A stretch of 64,000 bases of DNA from Ctena decussata (taxonomy: Eukaryota; Mollusca; Bivalvia; Lucinida; Lucinidae): assembly GCA_963989385.1 (NCBI GenBank), contig OZ022502.1, forward strand, positions 52,507,454-52,571,453. Reading direction: 5' to 3'. Each line of letters starts with the position of its first letter. The stretch's first letter is position 1. A model generated the notes under the pieces. It was not told the origin of the DNA and searched no databases. It saw only the letters and a list, made by a program, of their open reading frames with translations. A program made the position numbers and the translations under genes. This document shows, one piece after another, positions 22,193-31,945 of the stretch.

Positions 22193-23291
22193 AGCTCACC
22201 AGAGCCGAAGGCTCCGGGGGAGCTTATAGGATAGGCAGTGTCCGTCGTCGTCGTCGTCCGTCGTCGTATGTCCGTCAACACTTTTAAACAACATCTCCTC
22301 TGAAGCCACTGGGCCGATTGGGCCCAAATTTCATCTGTAGCATCCTTGGGCTGGGGGATTGAAAGTTTGTGTTTTTTATGAAACTCTGCCTTTCAGTTTG
22401 GTTGCTATGGCAACTTTGAGTTCCCATAGACTTATAATGGGGAAAATTGAAAAATGACATTTCCTGCCAGGCCATTGCAGATATTTTGACAAAACTTTTA
22501 TAGAAATGTTCCTTGAGAAGTCTTCTATCAGCTCTATGTTTTATGGCCCAGTGCCCCTTTTACTGGTTGCCATGGAAACCAAAATGAAAAAAAAAATGGA
22601 AAAAAATACTTAAAAATTATCTCCCCTGTAACCACTGGGCCGATTATGCCCAGTTTTCATCTGTAGTATCTTTAGGCTGGGGAATTGAAAGTTTGTGTTT
22701 TTTATGAAAATCTGCCCTTTAGTTTGGTTGCTATGGCAACTTTGAGTTCCCATAGACTTATAATGGGGAAAATTGAATAATAGCATTTACTGCCTAGCCA
22801 GTGCAGATATGTTGACAAAACTTTTATAGAAATGTTCCTTAAGAAGTCTTCTATTAGCTTTATTGTTTTTGGACCCACTGCTCCTTTTACTGGTTGTCAT
22901 GGAAACCAAAATGCAAAAATAATGGAAAAAAAATACTTACAAAATTATCTCCTCAGAAGCCACTGGGCCAATAAGGCCCAGATTTCATCTTTAATATCCT
23001 TAGGCTGGGGGGTTGAAAGTTTGTGTTTTTGATGAAAATCGGCTCTTTCGTTTGGTTGCTATGGCAACTTTGAGTTGCATTGACTTATAATTGGGAAAAT
23101 TGAAAAATGGCATTTACTGCAATCAAAATATGGAAAATAGTTATATATTTTGTTATCAACTCAACAGACTGTCAGACTGAGACTTTGTAGTTGTATATTT
23201 TGTATTAGCCTGTACAAATGTTACAGTAATTTTGATAGCAATTTTGAGCTAGAGATCTGGTGAGCTTTGTGGCCCGTGGGCCTCTTGTTTT
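22193..23291 (+). repeat. Dispersed GCTC-ended repeat, family A subfamily, full copy
   Basis: Starts TAGCTCACCAGAGCCGAAGG, with a CCGTCGTCGTCGTCGTCCGT run, and ends GTGAGCTTTGTGGCCCGTGG GCCTCTTGTT, the mirror of the start of the copy at 857. The interior is three tandem units of about 327 bp: the phrase CTCCTCTGAAGCCACTGGGC or a variant occurs near 22294, 22621 and 22949, each followed by TTGGTTGCTATGGCAACTTT. Both ends are present, so the element boundaries are well set here. It sits immediately upstream of the Helentron. Confidence 0.8.
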
Positions 23292-24233
23292 ACATTTTTT
23301 TTGACATTGAAAATTTTAAACATTTGGAATTTTATCTCACCTACTACAATATATATCTGTGCAAGGATACTGTTATGTGTAGGGGTAATTGCAGGCGTAC
23401 ATGTACCGGGTAATAAAGTGCCACTGGTGTAAAAATTTTGCATGATTCTGACATTATTTCAAACAATTTCTCTTTATTACATCAGCAGCAACTGATATTA
23501 ATGTTAAAAACATTCTCTACATTAGTGTTGCTGAATAATAGAGATGATACTTCCACCAGTGCAGTCTGTGGGCCTCTTCCTGGAATGTAATTGCCTTGCT
23601 GATCATGCAGAATACTTTTTCTGTTGAATTTGTTTTAACTGTAACAGCTTACAATGTATTTGATAATAATACTAGTCACAGAAAGAATAATGATCATAAT
23701 ACCTTTTGCACTTTTATTGTTGCAGTTCATATGTCTTTTTCCATGAACAATATATTATGACAAGTTTAGTCAGTTATTTTTCTGTAAAAATACTAGATAT
23801 AGCTCTTATGCACCAAATCTGTTATTAAATTACAACCAAAAAATGGTCAAAAACATGAAAATCTTGAAAAAATACAGTCATGAATAATTTCATACAGTTA
23901 GATAATTCTTTTGGAATAAAGTCAAGCTTAGTATGAGCTGTTCTTTTCAACAAATTAAAAATAAAAAAAGTGGGGTAGATTCTGACTTTCAAAAACTATG
24001 GCATGAATAAGTTGTACTGTTTGATAATATCTGTTTCTTTTATAGGTATCAAATCAAGCTTTATACGAACTGTTCTTTTTCAACAAACTACTATAAAAGT
24101 GTATGATATTATTGGAATGTGTGATATTCTGTGATTGGACAGTGAATGTGATATCTTTGCTAGTTGAAGGAAGACTACACAGTAGTGAACTGTTGTTACC
24201 TGTTACTGCAGAAGAGTAGATTTATAGTACAGG
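23292..24233 (+). promoter_or_regulatory. Putative Helentron 5' leader region
   Basis: No coding frame. It contains a direct repeat (about 23879-23965 and 24001-24085) ending in CTGTTCTTTTCAACAAA-type sequence, then about 150 bases of AT-rich DNA before ATG at 24234. A promoter or terminal sequence would be expected here by position, but I cannot point to a specific element. Confidence 0.3.
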
Positions 24234-26336
24234 ATGCCCCGAAAGAAGAACTGGAGACGGTCTGAAGCCCGAAGATCAATTTTGGATAGAAGCGGCAGCA
24301 ACCAGACCGGGTTGACTCCTGAGTCGACTCCTAATGTCATGCAGACTTCCGAGTCTGTTATGACCAAGGGCCTCTTAGAGGCAAGACCTGTCAGCGTGCA
24401 GGCACATCAAAGAAATCATTGTCAATTGACCAAAGGCTATAAAGCAAGTTTTGTAGAGAGACATTGTCAAAGAAACACACAAATTCCAGACCATGATACT
24501 GAAACCAGTACTAACCCACATACATTGACTAAAACTAAGGGTCCTTGTTTGACTGAATATGATAATGGTAGCCAACCTTTTCAGCAAATGTCAGTTTTGA
24601 CATCGTTCGAGTTAGATAGTTTCAAAAATACATGTATTGCCAAACCGGTGACTGATAGTATTTTGCCCAGCTCTTGCAGTCATTGTTTTCAGAGCTTAAA
24701 ACCATTTCATTCAGAGTCATTTATCTGTGGCTCATTCCATCAAGGAAGTGACAGATTCAGTGTAGAGTCTCGGGGAAGCCAATGTGTGTCAAATGCTCTT
24801 TGTGCCCTAATTCATGCTCAGTTTTCAAATACTTTTTCTAGTACTGAGGTAGATCAAATACTTATTGAAGGAGATATTCTATACCAAAAAATCTTATCTT
24901 CATTGAAAGCTGAACAGAAATACACCAGTAGATTGTTAACTTTTGATGAAATTCCAGAAAATGTAAATGTCTTCAAAAGAGATATTCATATTATAAGGTC
25001 AGATGTTGTTTCTGGCATTGCAGTACAGCAATTTGGTAGTACATCATCTCCAACTCTTCACCAGTCAATGTACACAGCATTTCAATCCTCTTCATATGTT
25101 CTGGTCATGATTGGTGCAATATGTTCTGCAGTATACAAAAAAGATGGCATGTACACTTTTTTTGATTCACATTCTCATGCTCAAAATGGTCTTTCATCAT
25201 GTGATGGATATTCAGTTTTAATAAGATTCAGATGTTTAGATGATTTGATCACTTTCATGTACGCATTATATGATAGCATGCAAATAAACATGACAACACA
25301 GTATGATTTGCTGCCACTTGCTATGACATTTACAGAAAATTCTCTTGTTGGCATAGATCAGATTGACAGTGTGGTTTCTTCTCAAACGCTACCTCTAGCT
25401 CACTCGAGCAATTTAGGGCCATCTTGTAGGAGTATGCAGTTGGATTTTTTACCTGAAACAATAAGTATAAGTGAACATGAATACAGGGTTACTGATCATT
25501 CAGAAAATCTTCTCGAAAATTATTTTGAGGATCAGAATATCAGACAGCAAAAGAAAACACAAAATATTTATGTTGAAATGAGTATGCCTAAGAAAACATG
25601 TGAAAACAAAATGAAGAAAAAACGTACTGAATACAACGCTGTATTTAAAAGGAAACAAAGAAGTAAGTCAACTTTTAAAGAAAAGGAAAAAATATATCAG
25701 CTTGCCTCAAAACAGTCTGCTAGAAAGAAGCCAGCTTTTAAAGAAAAAGAAAGGGTAAATCAGCTTGCATCAAAGCAGTCTGCGAGAAAGAAGCCATCAT
25801 TTAAAGAAATAGAAAGGGTAAATCAGCTTGCATCAAAGCAGTCTGCGAGAAAGAAGCCAGCTCTTAAAGAAATAGAAAGGGTAAATCAGCTTGCATCGAA
25901 ACAGTGTGCCAGAAAGAAAACAGCTTTTAAAGAAAAAGAAAGGGTAAATCAGCTTTCATCAAAGCAGTCTGCTAGAAAAAAGCCAGCCTTTACAGAAAAA
26001 GAAAGAGTAAATCAGCTTGCATCAAAGCAGTCTGCTAGAAAGAAGCCAGATGTATTAGCACAAGAATGTGCCAAGAAGCAGTCAGCCAGACAAAACCAAG
26101 ATTTTAAAGAAAAAGAAAGAGTATACCAGCTCGCATCAAAGCAGTCTGCTAGAAAAAAGCCAGCTTTTACAGAAAAAGAAAGGGTAAATCAGCTTGCATC
26201 AAAGCAGTCTGCTAGAATGAAGCCAGATGTATTAGCACAAGAATGTGCCAAGAAGCAGTCAGCCAGACAAAACCAAGAATTTAAAGAAAAAGAAAGGGTA
26301 TACCAGCTCGCATCAAAGCAGTCTGCTAGAAAATAG
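24234..26336 (+). CDS. Helentron polyprotein segment 1: protease-like domain and repeat region
   Basis: Starts at ATG 24234 (MPRKKNWRRSEARR, basic). Codons about 165-345 contain GSQCVSNALCALI with Cys184 preceded by Gln183, and later FDSHSH with Asp311 and His313. That Cys, Gln and Asp-x-His pattern matches the herpesvirus-tegument-type deubiquitinating cysteine protease fold (peptidase C76-like), known to occur in some invertebrate Helitrons alongside or instead of OTU proteases; this assignment is by motif only. Codons about 470-700 are tandem units of about 21 residues rich in Lys, Gln and Ser (KERVNQLASKQSARKKPAF). The frame stops at TAG 26334-26336 inside the last of these units, where neighbouring units have AAG, and the same frame stays open after the stop. 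Confidence 0.8.
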   Translation: MPRKKNWRRSEARRSILDRSGSNQTGLTPESTPNVMQTSESVMTKGLLEARPVSVQAHQRNHCQLTKGYKASFVERHCQRNTQIPDHDTETSTNPHTLTKTKGPCLTEYDNGSQPFQQMSVLTSFELDSFKNTCIAKPVTDSILPSSCSHCFQSLKPFHSESFICGSFHQGSDRFSVESRGSQCVSNALCALIHAQFSNTFSSTEVDQILIEGDILYQKILSSLKAEQKYTSRLLTFDEIPENVNVFKRDIHIIRSDVVSGIAVQQFGSTSSPTLHQSMYTAFQSSSYVLVMIGAICSAVYKKDGMYTFFDSHSHAQNGLSSCDGYSVLIRFRCLDDLITFMYALYDSMQINMTTQYDLLPLAMTFTENSLVGIDQIDSVVSSQTLPLAHSSNLGPSCRSMQLDFLPETISISEHEYRVTDHSENLLENYFEDQNIRQQKKTQNIYVEMSMPKKTCENKMKKKRTEYNAVFKRKQRSKSTFKEKEKIYQLASKQSARKKPAFKEKERVNQLASKQSARKKPSFKEIERVNQLASKQSARKKPALKEIERVNQLASKQCARKKTAFKEKERVNQLSSKQSARKKPAFTEKERVNQLASKQSARKKPDVLAQECAKKQSARQNQDFKEKERVYQLASKQSARKKPAFTEKERVNQLASKQSARMKPDVLAQECAKKQSARQNQEFKEKERVYQLASKQSARK

Positions 26337-26460
26337 CCAGGTATATCAGTGAAAGAATTTGTACAGAAGCAGGCATACAGACAGGACCCAGATTTTAAAG
26401 AAAAAGAGAAGATATATCAGCTAGCTAGTAAGCGGAGGCAAAGGCAAAAACCTTTCTTTT
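25650..26460 (+). repeat. Coding minisatellite in the Helentron frame
   Basis: About eleven units near 63 bp, e.g. GAAAGGGTAAATCAGCTTGC followed by ATCAAAGCAGTCTGC. A larger duplication covers the DVLAQECAKKQSARQNQ variant twice (about 26047-26100 and 26227-26277). Being a multiple of three, unit gain or loss keeps the frame. Two diverged units follow the first nonsense codon. Confidence 0.8.
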
Positions 26461-28829
26461 TGGAATGTGAAAGAATTGCTAAGCAACAGCGTAGGCAAGA
26501 GAAAAGAAAATTGGAAGATACACCTGAGCTGAACATGGAAAACAAAAGGCGTAAAATTGCTGAAGAAAACTCACATGAAATTGATCCATGTGAAGTATAT
26601 GATAGAAAAAGACATGAAAGTGTAGCAGAATGTCTTAAACAATTTCATGAAAATATTGCAGTAGGACCTCTGTTTGTTTGTACTTGTTGTCACCAAACAT
26701 GGTTTCGAAAAAGTGTATCAATGCTAAAAAACACTAACATTATGAAGTGCAGTATGAATTATTGCACAAAACTGAAATCAGTTGATAGTGAAGAGTGGAT
26801 ATGTCACACTTGTTTGTCAGCATTAAAAGATGGTAAAGTTCCCAAACTGTCAGTTGCCAATGGAATGAAATGGCCAACCAAACCCTCAGAATTAGATTTG
26901 CACCAGCTTGAAGAAAGATTAATAGCACTGCGTATTCCATTCATGCAAATTAGAGAACTGCCACGTGGTGGTCAGTATTCACTTAAAGGAAATGTAATCA
27001 ATGTACCCGTTGATATTCAGCCCACTGTGAACTCTCTTCCAAGACCTATGGATGAAAATTTTACAATTGCCATCCAGTTGAAGAAAAAACTGTCGTATAA
27101 GAAAATAGATTTCAAAGAAAATGTAAGACCAATGAAAGTTCTGACAGCATTACACTGGCTTCTAACTAATAGTGATATGTATAAAAATTCAGGCATTACA
27201 GTTGATAACAGCTGGTTTCAATCAGTAACTGAAAGTGCAGAGGATACTGTAAAAGAGTTCCTGGAAATGTCAGTGCAAAATACAAATCCTGATATGGACA
27301 TAAATGATTCAATGCTGGACGAAGATAAAACTGTTCCTTTGGTACCTAAAATTAGGGAAAAGAGTGATGGATATGAATCAGATGGATTCAGTGAGGTTGA
27401 TTGTAATGAGCATGTTGGAAATGTTGATACCTTGGTGGATGATGCTAATATTGAAAATAAGTTTGATCAAGTGTTGACCTTTGCCCCTGGAGAAGGCCGA
27501 CATCCCCTTAGTTTGTATCAAGATACAGATGCAGAGTATTTATGTTTCCCTACTATCTTTTGTGGTCAGAGACGTCCTGATAAGACTGAGAGAACAACTT
27601 TAGTTCATTACAGTGACATTGTTAAATGGGAGCTACGAAGCATTGATAGAAGAGCTGCTCAGTCTGTTCCAAACATTTTCTTCAAGCATAAAAAGCTTCA
27701 AATGAAACAAATAAGTGACAAAGTTAACTTAGCTGTAAGAAGATGTAAAAATAAAGGCAAGAACATAACAGCAGCAGAGGCAAGAGATCCAGCATATTTA
27801 GAGAGACTTGTGAAACTTGATGAAGGTTATTGTATATTTCGTCAGCTTAGAAATTCTCCAGCATATTTAGAAAAACGGAAGAAAGACATATTTGCAATGA
27901 TCAGGCAACTGTCTTTACCTACTTGGTTTATATCTTTGTCAGCTGCTGATACTAGATGGAATGATCTTCTGAAGATGTTAGCAAAACTGAATGATGAAAT
28001 TGACTATTCAGACAAGGATGTTGAGGCTTTAACTTGGCAAGAGAAAACTAGACTTGTTCAGAAAGACCCAGTAACTTGTTCAAGATATTTTGATCACAGG
28101 GTACAAGAATTCTTGAACACTGTCCTTAAAAGTGAATTTGAACCTATTGGGAAAGTGATAGATTTCTTCTATAGAGTGGAATTTCAGCAACGTGGTTCTC
28201 CTCATATCCACATGCTTATTTGGATTGAAAATGCGCCTAAATTGGAAAAAAACAAGGATGAAGAAATAATTCAGTTTGTTGATAATTACCTTACATGCAG
28301 TACTGAAGATAAAGAAATTGGGGAGCTTGTTGAACTTCAGTCACATAAACATTCAAAGTCATGCAGAAAGAAAGGAAAGGCAATATGTAGATTTGGATTT
28401 CCTTTGCCTCCTCTTCCAAGAACAATGTTATTGCATCCTTTGGATGAAGAAATTGAAAAATATAAGAAGAAACACTCAGAACTTCAGAAATCAATGAATG
28501 AGTACAAAGATGTCTCTGATATTGGATTTGATGATTTTTTGGAGCAAGTTGCCAAGATGGACTTTGAAAGTTACATCAAGTGTATAAGAAGTTCACTCAA
28601 TGCTCCAAAAATTTTCCTCAGGCGGAATCCAAATGAGATGAGAATTAATTTATTCAACAAAACAGTTCTTCTTGGTTGGAAGGCAAATCTTGATATTCAG
28701 ATGGTTCTTGAACCATATGGTTGTGCTGCATATGTTGTTGGCTATATTAGCAAATCTCAAAGAGGCATGAGTGCACAGCTTGATGCAGCAGCAAGAGAAG
28801 CTCGCAAAGGAAATTTTGATATAAAGTAA
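26337..28829 (+). CDS. Helentron polyprotein segment 2: HUH Rep nuclease
   Basis: Continues the frame of segment 1 with no natural ATG at its beginning (first in-frame GTG at 26349). It finishes the repeat region, then a Cys-rich segment (CTCCHQTWF to CHTCLSAL, about 26680-26825) that may bind zinc. The Helitron-like N domain is marked by TWFISLSAADTRWNDLL (about 27920-27970). Rep motif 2 is HIH at 28203-28211 in RGSPHIHMLIW. Rep motif 3 is YVVGYISK, with tyrosines at 28731-28733 and 28743-28745 and lysine at 28752-28754. In this family the two tyrosines cleave and join single-stranded DNA during rolling-circle transposition. All catalytic residues are intact. The segment ends at TAA 28827-28829, about 24 codons after motif 3, with the same frame open beyond. 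Confidence 0.85.
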   Translation, partial: PGISVKEFVQKQAYRQDPDFKEKEKIYQLASKRRQRQKPFFLECERIAKQQRRQEKRKLEDTPELNMENKRRKIAEENSHEIDPCEVYDRKRHESVAECLKQFHENIAVGPLFVCTCCHQTWFRKSVSMLKNTNIMKCSMNYCTKLKSVDSEEWICHTCLSALKDGKVPKLSVANGMKWPTKPSELDLHQLEERLIALRIPFMQIRELPRGGQYSLKGNVINVPVDIQPTVNSLPRPMDENFTIAIQLKKKLSYKKIDFKENVRPMKVLTALHWLLTNSDMYKNSGITVDNSWFQSVTESAEDTVKEFLEMSVQNTNPDMDINDSMLDEDKTVPLVPKIREKSDGYESDGFSEVDCNEHVGNVDTLVDDANIENKFDQVLTFAPGEGRHPLSLYQDTDAEYLCFPTIFCGQRRPDKTERTTLVHYSDIVKWELRSIDRRAAQSVPNIFFKHKKLQMKQISDKVNLAVRRCKNKGKNITAAEARDPAYLERLVKLDEGYCIFRQLRNSPAYLEKRKKDIFAMIRQLSLPTWFISLSAADTRWNDLLKMLAKLNDEIDYSDKDVEALTWQEKTRLVQKDPVTCSRYFDHRVQEFLNTVLKSEFEPIGKVIDFFYRVEFQQRGSPHIHMLIWIENAPKLEKNKDEEIIQFVDNYLTCSTEDKEIGELVELQSHKHSKSCRKKGKAICRFGFPLPPLPRTMLLHPLDEEIEKYKKKHSELQKSMNEYKDVSDIGFDDFLEQVAKMDFESYIKCIRSSLNAPKIFLRRNPNEMRINLFNKTVLLGWKANLDIQMVLEPYGCAAYVVGYISKSQRGMSAQLDAAAREARKGNFDIK

Positions 28830-30605
28830 CAAGTAAGACATATTGGAAATGTGTTTTCAAACTGTGTTGAAGTAAGTGCACAAGAAGCAGTATACCTTGC
28901 TTTGCAGATTCCTTTAACAAAAGCTACAAGGGAGATTGTTTTCATCAATACCTCCATCCCAGAGGAAAGAGTATTTTTACTAAAATCTAAATCTGTGCTT
29001 GACGAACTTCCTGCTGAATCTACTGACATAGAAGCAGACAATATAATTCAGAGGTATGCAAAACGACCTAGACAGCTTCAGAAATTCTGTTTGGCAGATT
29101 ATGTCTCTACAGTTGTTATTGTTTATCCTAAAGGGAATAGGTTACCTGACATGACTGAAGACAGAAATGAAGATGATGGTAATTCATATGATTCTAGTGA
29201 TGAAAATGATGAAGATGATAATAATGAGAGTGTTGAATCTGAATATCGTGGATCAGATCTGTTATATGTAGCAAAGAATGGGACAAAGTATAAACGTAGG
29301 AGAGTTCCTAGAATAATACGTTATGTGAGGTATGATAAAAAGAAAGATCCAGAAAATTACTACAGAGAACGACTTATGCTGTTTAAGCCCTGGAGAAACG
29401 AAGCAAAAGATTTGTTAGGTTCCTTTGAAACATATGAAGCTCACTACAATTTCTTGAAAGCTACTCTTCAATCTAAATGCAGCCAGTATGAACATCATAT
29501 TGAAGAACTTGAGCTTGCAAGGCAAATGGCAGAAGAGGAAGATGCTTATGATGAGATAGCACCTAATGCAGAACATGAAAACAGAGATGCAGAGGAAGAA
29601 GGTGAAAGAGAAGCTGAAAACTTTGTATATTTTAATCCAGATAGAGTAGTAGAACATCGACAGTATGATATTGGTATAGAGATACAGGCTGCTTGTTCAG
29701 TGCCATCTGTAGAAATAAATGGAGTCATGCTACCGGATGAACAATACTTAAATTTGCTCTGGAGTTTAAATTTGAGACAAAGAGAATTTTTTAATCATGT
29801 ATTGTACTGGATGAAATGCAAGGAAGAACCACTGTACGCTTTCTTGTCAGATGGAGCTGGGGTTGGCAAATCTGTGCTCATTAAAGCACTGTATCAGAGT
29901 CTGTACAGATTTCTAAATTTGAGAGAAGGAGAAAATCCTGATGATATTAGAGTTCTCCTTTGTGCGTACACTGGCAAAGCTGCATATAATATTAATGGTG
30001 TCACCATTGCCTCTGCTTTCTTAAAGAAGTTCAAACAAGGTAGTGGCCTTTTGTCAGCAGATGAATTGAACACATTTAGAGTGAAATATAGACATTTGAA
30101 AGTGATTATTATAGACGAAATCTCTATGGTAGGAACTAACACACTGACTTTTCTAGATACACGCTTGCAACAGCTCACTGGAACTAAAGTCAGTTTTGGT
30201 GGTTTAAGCATCATTGCTGTGGGAGATTTGTACCAACTTATGCCAGTATGTGACAAGTGGATATTCAGTGACCCCTCAAAAGGTGCTTCAGCTCTAGCAT
30301 ATAATTTATGGAAGGATTATTTTAGATTGTATGAACTCGTTGATATTATGCGACAAAAAGATGATGTTGACTTTGCTCAGATGCTAAATCGGCTTCGACA
30401 GAATGAGCTGACAGAAGATGACAAAAATGAACTGAAGAAACATACTGTCAACCCCAATATGACAAATTATCCGAAGGAGGCTCCTCATTTATTCACTGAA
30501 AATAAGTTTGTAGATAGACACAATGAGAATTATTTGAATAGACTATCAGAAGAAAAAGTTGTTATCCCATGTCATGATACAGTTGTTTCTGCGAATATTT
30601 CCTAA
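28830..30605 (+). CDS. Helentron polyprotein segment 3: N-terminal half of PIF1-like helicase
   Basis: Continues in the same frame after TAA (QVRHIGNVF onward). An acidic linker (about 29150-29250, rich in Asp, Glu and Asn) and a Glu-rich stretch (about 29525-29620) precede the helicase. Walker A is GAGVGKS at 29853-29873; motif Ia is AYTGKAAYNINGVTIASAF (about 29967-30025); Walker B is VIIIDEISMVG with Asp-Glu at 30114-30119; motif III is VGDLYQLMPV (30219-30248). Motif DIMRQKDDVDFAQMLNRLR follows, typical of Helitron/PIF1 helicases. The frame ends at TAA 30603-30605, before helicase motifs V and VI, so alone this segment would not form a complete ATPase. An A-rich run follows the stop but the reading frame is unchanged across it. 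Confidence 0.85.
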   Translation, partial: QVRHIGNVFSNCVEVSAQEAVYLALQIPLTKATREIVFINTSIPEERVFLLKSKSVLDELPAESTDIEADNIIQRYAKRPRQLQKFCLADYVSTVVIVYPKGNRLPDMTEDRNEDDGNSYDSSDENDEDDNNESVESEYRGSDLLYVAKNGTKYKRRRVPRIIRYVRYDKKKDPENYYRERLMLFKPWRNEAKDLLGSFETYEAHYNFLKATLQSKCSQYEHHIEELELARQMAEEEDAYDEIAPNAEHENRDAEEEGEREAENFVYFNPDRVVEHRQYDIGIEIQAACSVPSVEINGVMLPDEQYLNLLWSLNLRQREFFNHVLYWMKCKEEPLYAFLSDGAGVGKSVLIKALYQSLYRFLNLREGENPDDIRVLLCAYTGKAAYNINGVTIASAFLKKFKQGSGLLSADELNTFRVKYRHLKVIIIDEISMVGTNTLTFLDTRLQQLTGTKVSFGGLSIIAVGDLYQLMPVCDKWIFSDPSKGASALAYNLWKDYFRLYELVDIMRQKDDVDFAQMLNRLRQNELTEDDKNELKKHTVNPNMTNYPKEAPHLFTENKFVDRHNENYLNRLSEEKVVIPCHDTVVSANIS

Positions 30606-31889
30606 AAAAAAAGCAGAAAACTCATTGAAGCACTTCCAGATGATACGAACAAAACTGCTAATTTGCAAAAGCTGTTGACAGTAGCAGTTGGGATGATTTA
30701 TGATATAACAGTCAATGTCAATGTAGAGGATGGTTTGACAAATGGGTCTACATGTGTTGTCAAATTCATTGAGTACAAAATGGAAGGCACAAATCGTCCC
30801 AGTATTATATGGGTTTTATTTCAGGATTCTCAAATTGGCCAGTCAACTCGTGAGAAATTTTCTAATAGGGGCTTGTACAGTACAAACATAGATAAAGCAT
30901 GGACTCCAATATTTGATATAGAACGAACATTTATCTACAACTTCAAAACATACCAAAGAATTCAATTTCCTTTGAAACCGTCAGCAGGTAAAACTATTCA
31001 TAAAGCTCAGGGGTCTACAGTTGATGAAATTGTAGTAGACCTGTCTCAAACGAGACTCAGGAAGCAACCTCATATTCACTATGTTGCTCTTAGTAGAGTG
31101 AGAAAACTAGAGAATTTATATATTTTGAATTTGAATGAAACTGCCATGGCAGTGGATGAACAAGTGAAAATTGAGATGCAGCGGTTAAAAACAGAAGCAC
31201 CTCTAGAATTGTGTTACGTTCCATTATACAAAGTTGATTCACACAAGATCAAAATTGCATTTAATAATGCAAGGTCCTTACATAAGCACTTTAAGGACAT
31301 TGAATTTGAGCCAAATGTTTTGTCAGCAGATGTGATTGGGTTTGCAGAATCTAGGCTGTGTGCAAGAGATGATAGTAGTCATTTTGCTCTAAAGAATTTC
31401 AAACTTTTGAGATTGGATGAAGCAGGACTTGAATCTGGGAACAGGCCATACCATGGGCTTGCTATGTACATCAAGGATTATTTTGAAATTCAGAGAATAG
31501 AAAAATTCCATTCTGACATATGCGAATTCATGCTGGCTAGCATGTACAGCAGTGTAAAGGGATGTTTCCAAGTTGTATACTTCTACAAATTTCCTAAAAG
31601 TGTGCAAATGGATTTAAGAAATGATATTCAGCATCATCTCATCCCGTTGGTAGATATGCATACCAAATTGGTAATAATTGGGGATTTTAACATACATTCA
31701 AATGCCAACACTTCAACATTTGTAGATTTCATGATGAAACAATTTAAATGTGAGCAGCACATCAATCAGTCAACTACTGATTCTGGATCGGTGATAGATC
31801 TTATTTTTACAAACTGCCCTACATTCAGTGATGTTATTGAGGCTTACTGGAGTGACCACAAACTTGTTTATTGTGCACTGGATGCATAG
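30606..31889 (+). CDS. Helentron polyprotein segment 4: helicase C-terminus and EEP endonuclease
   Basis: Same frame again. Helicase motif V is AGKTIHKAQGSTVDEIVVDL (about 30984-31043) and motif VI is HYVALSRVRKLENLYIL. From about 31250 an endonuclease/exonuclease/phosphatase domain starts: KIAFNNARSL (Asn), ADVIGFAESRL (catalytic Glu), LVIIGDFN (GDFN at 31680-31691), GSVIDLIFTN (Asp) and WSDHKLVYC (Ser-Asp-His) near the end. These are the canonical EEP motifs in order, all present, the kind of nuclease that LINEs use and that Helentrons have acquired. The frame ends at TAG 31887-31889. No start codon of its own is evident; it would only be made as part of the full protein or by readthrough. 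Confidence 0.85.
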   Translation, partial: KKSRKLIEALPDDTNKTANLQKLLTVAVGMIYDITVNVNVEDGLTNGSTCVVKFIEYKMEGTNRPSIIWVLFQDSQIGQSTREKFSNRGLYSTNIDKAWTPIFDIERTFIYNFKTYQRIQFPLKPSAGKTIHKAQGSTVDEIVVDLSQTRLRKQPHIHYVALSRVRKLENLYILNLNETAMAVDEQVKIEMQRLKTEAPLELCYVPLYKVDSHKIKIAFNNARSLHKHFKDIEFEPNVLSADVIGFAESRLCARDDSSHFALKNFKLLRLDEAGLESGNRPYHGLAMYIKDYFEIQRIEKFHSDICEFMLASMYSSVKGCFQVVYFYKFPKSVQMDLRNDIQHHLIPLVDMHTKLVIIGDFNIHSNANTSTFVDFMMKQFKCEQHINQSTTDSGSVIDLIFTNCPTFSDVIEAYWSDHKLVYCALDA

Positions 31890-31945
31890 GTAAAATACTT
31901 ACTATACATCTCAAAGAACACATAGAATTCACCCACAAGGTAATT

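Noticed and set aside
28291..28494. Frames antisense to or out of phase with the Helentron CDS (e.g. 28276-28497 and 29415-29728)
   Set aside because: They are shadows of the long sense frame, with no motif of their own.
30603..30613. A frameshift at the A-run following the third stop
   Set aside because: The same frame stays open and keeps helicase sequence on both sides, so no net shift exists; the change is a nonsense codon only.
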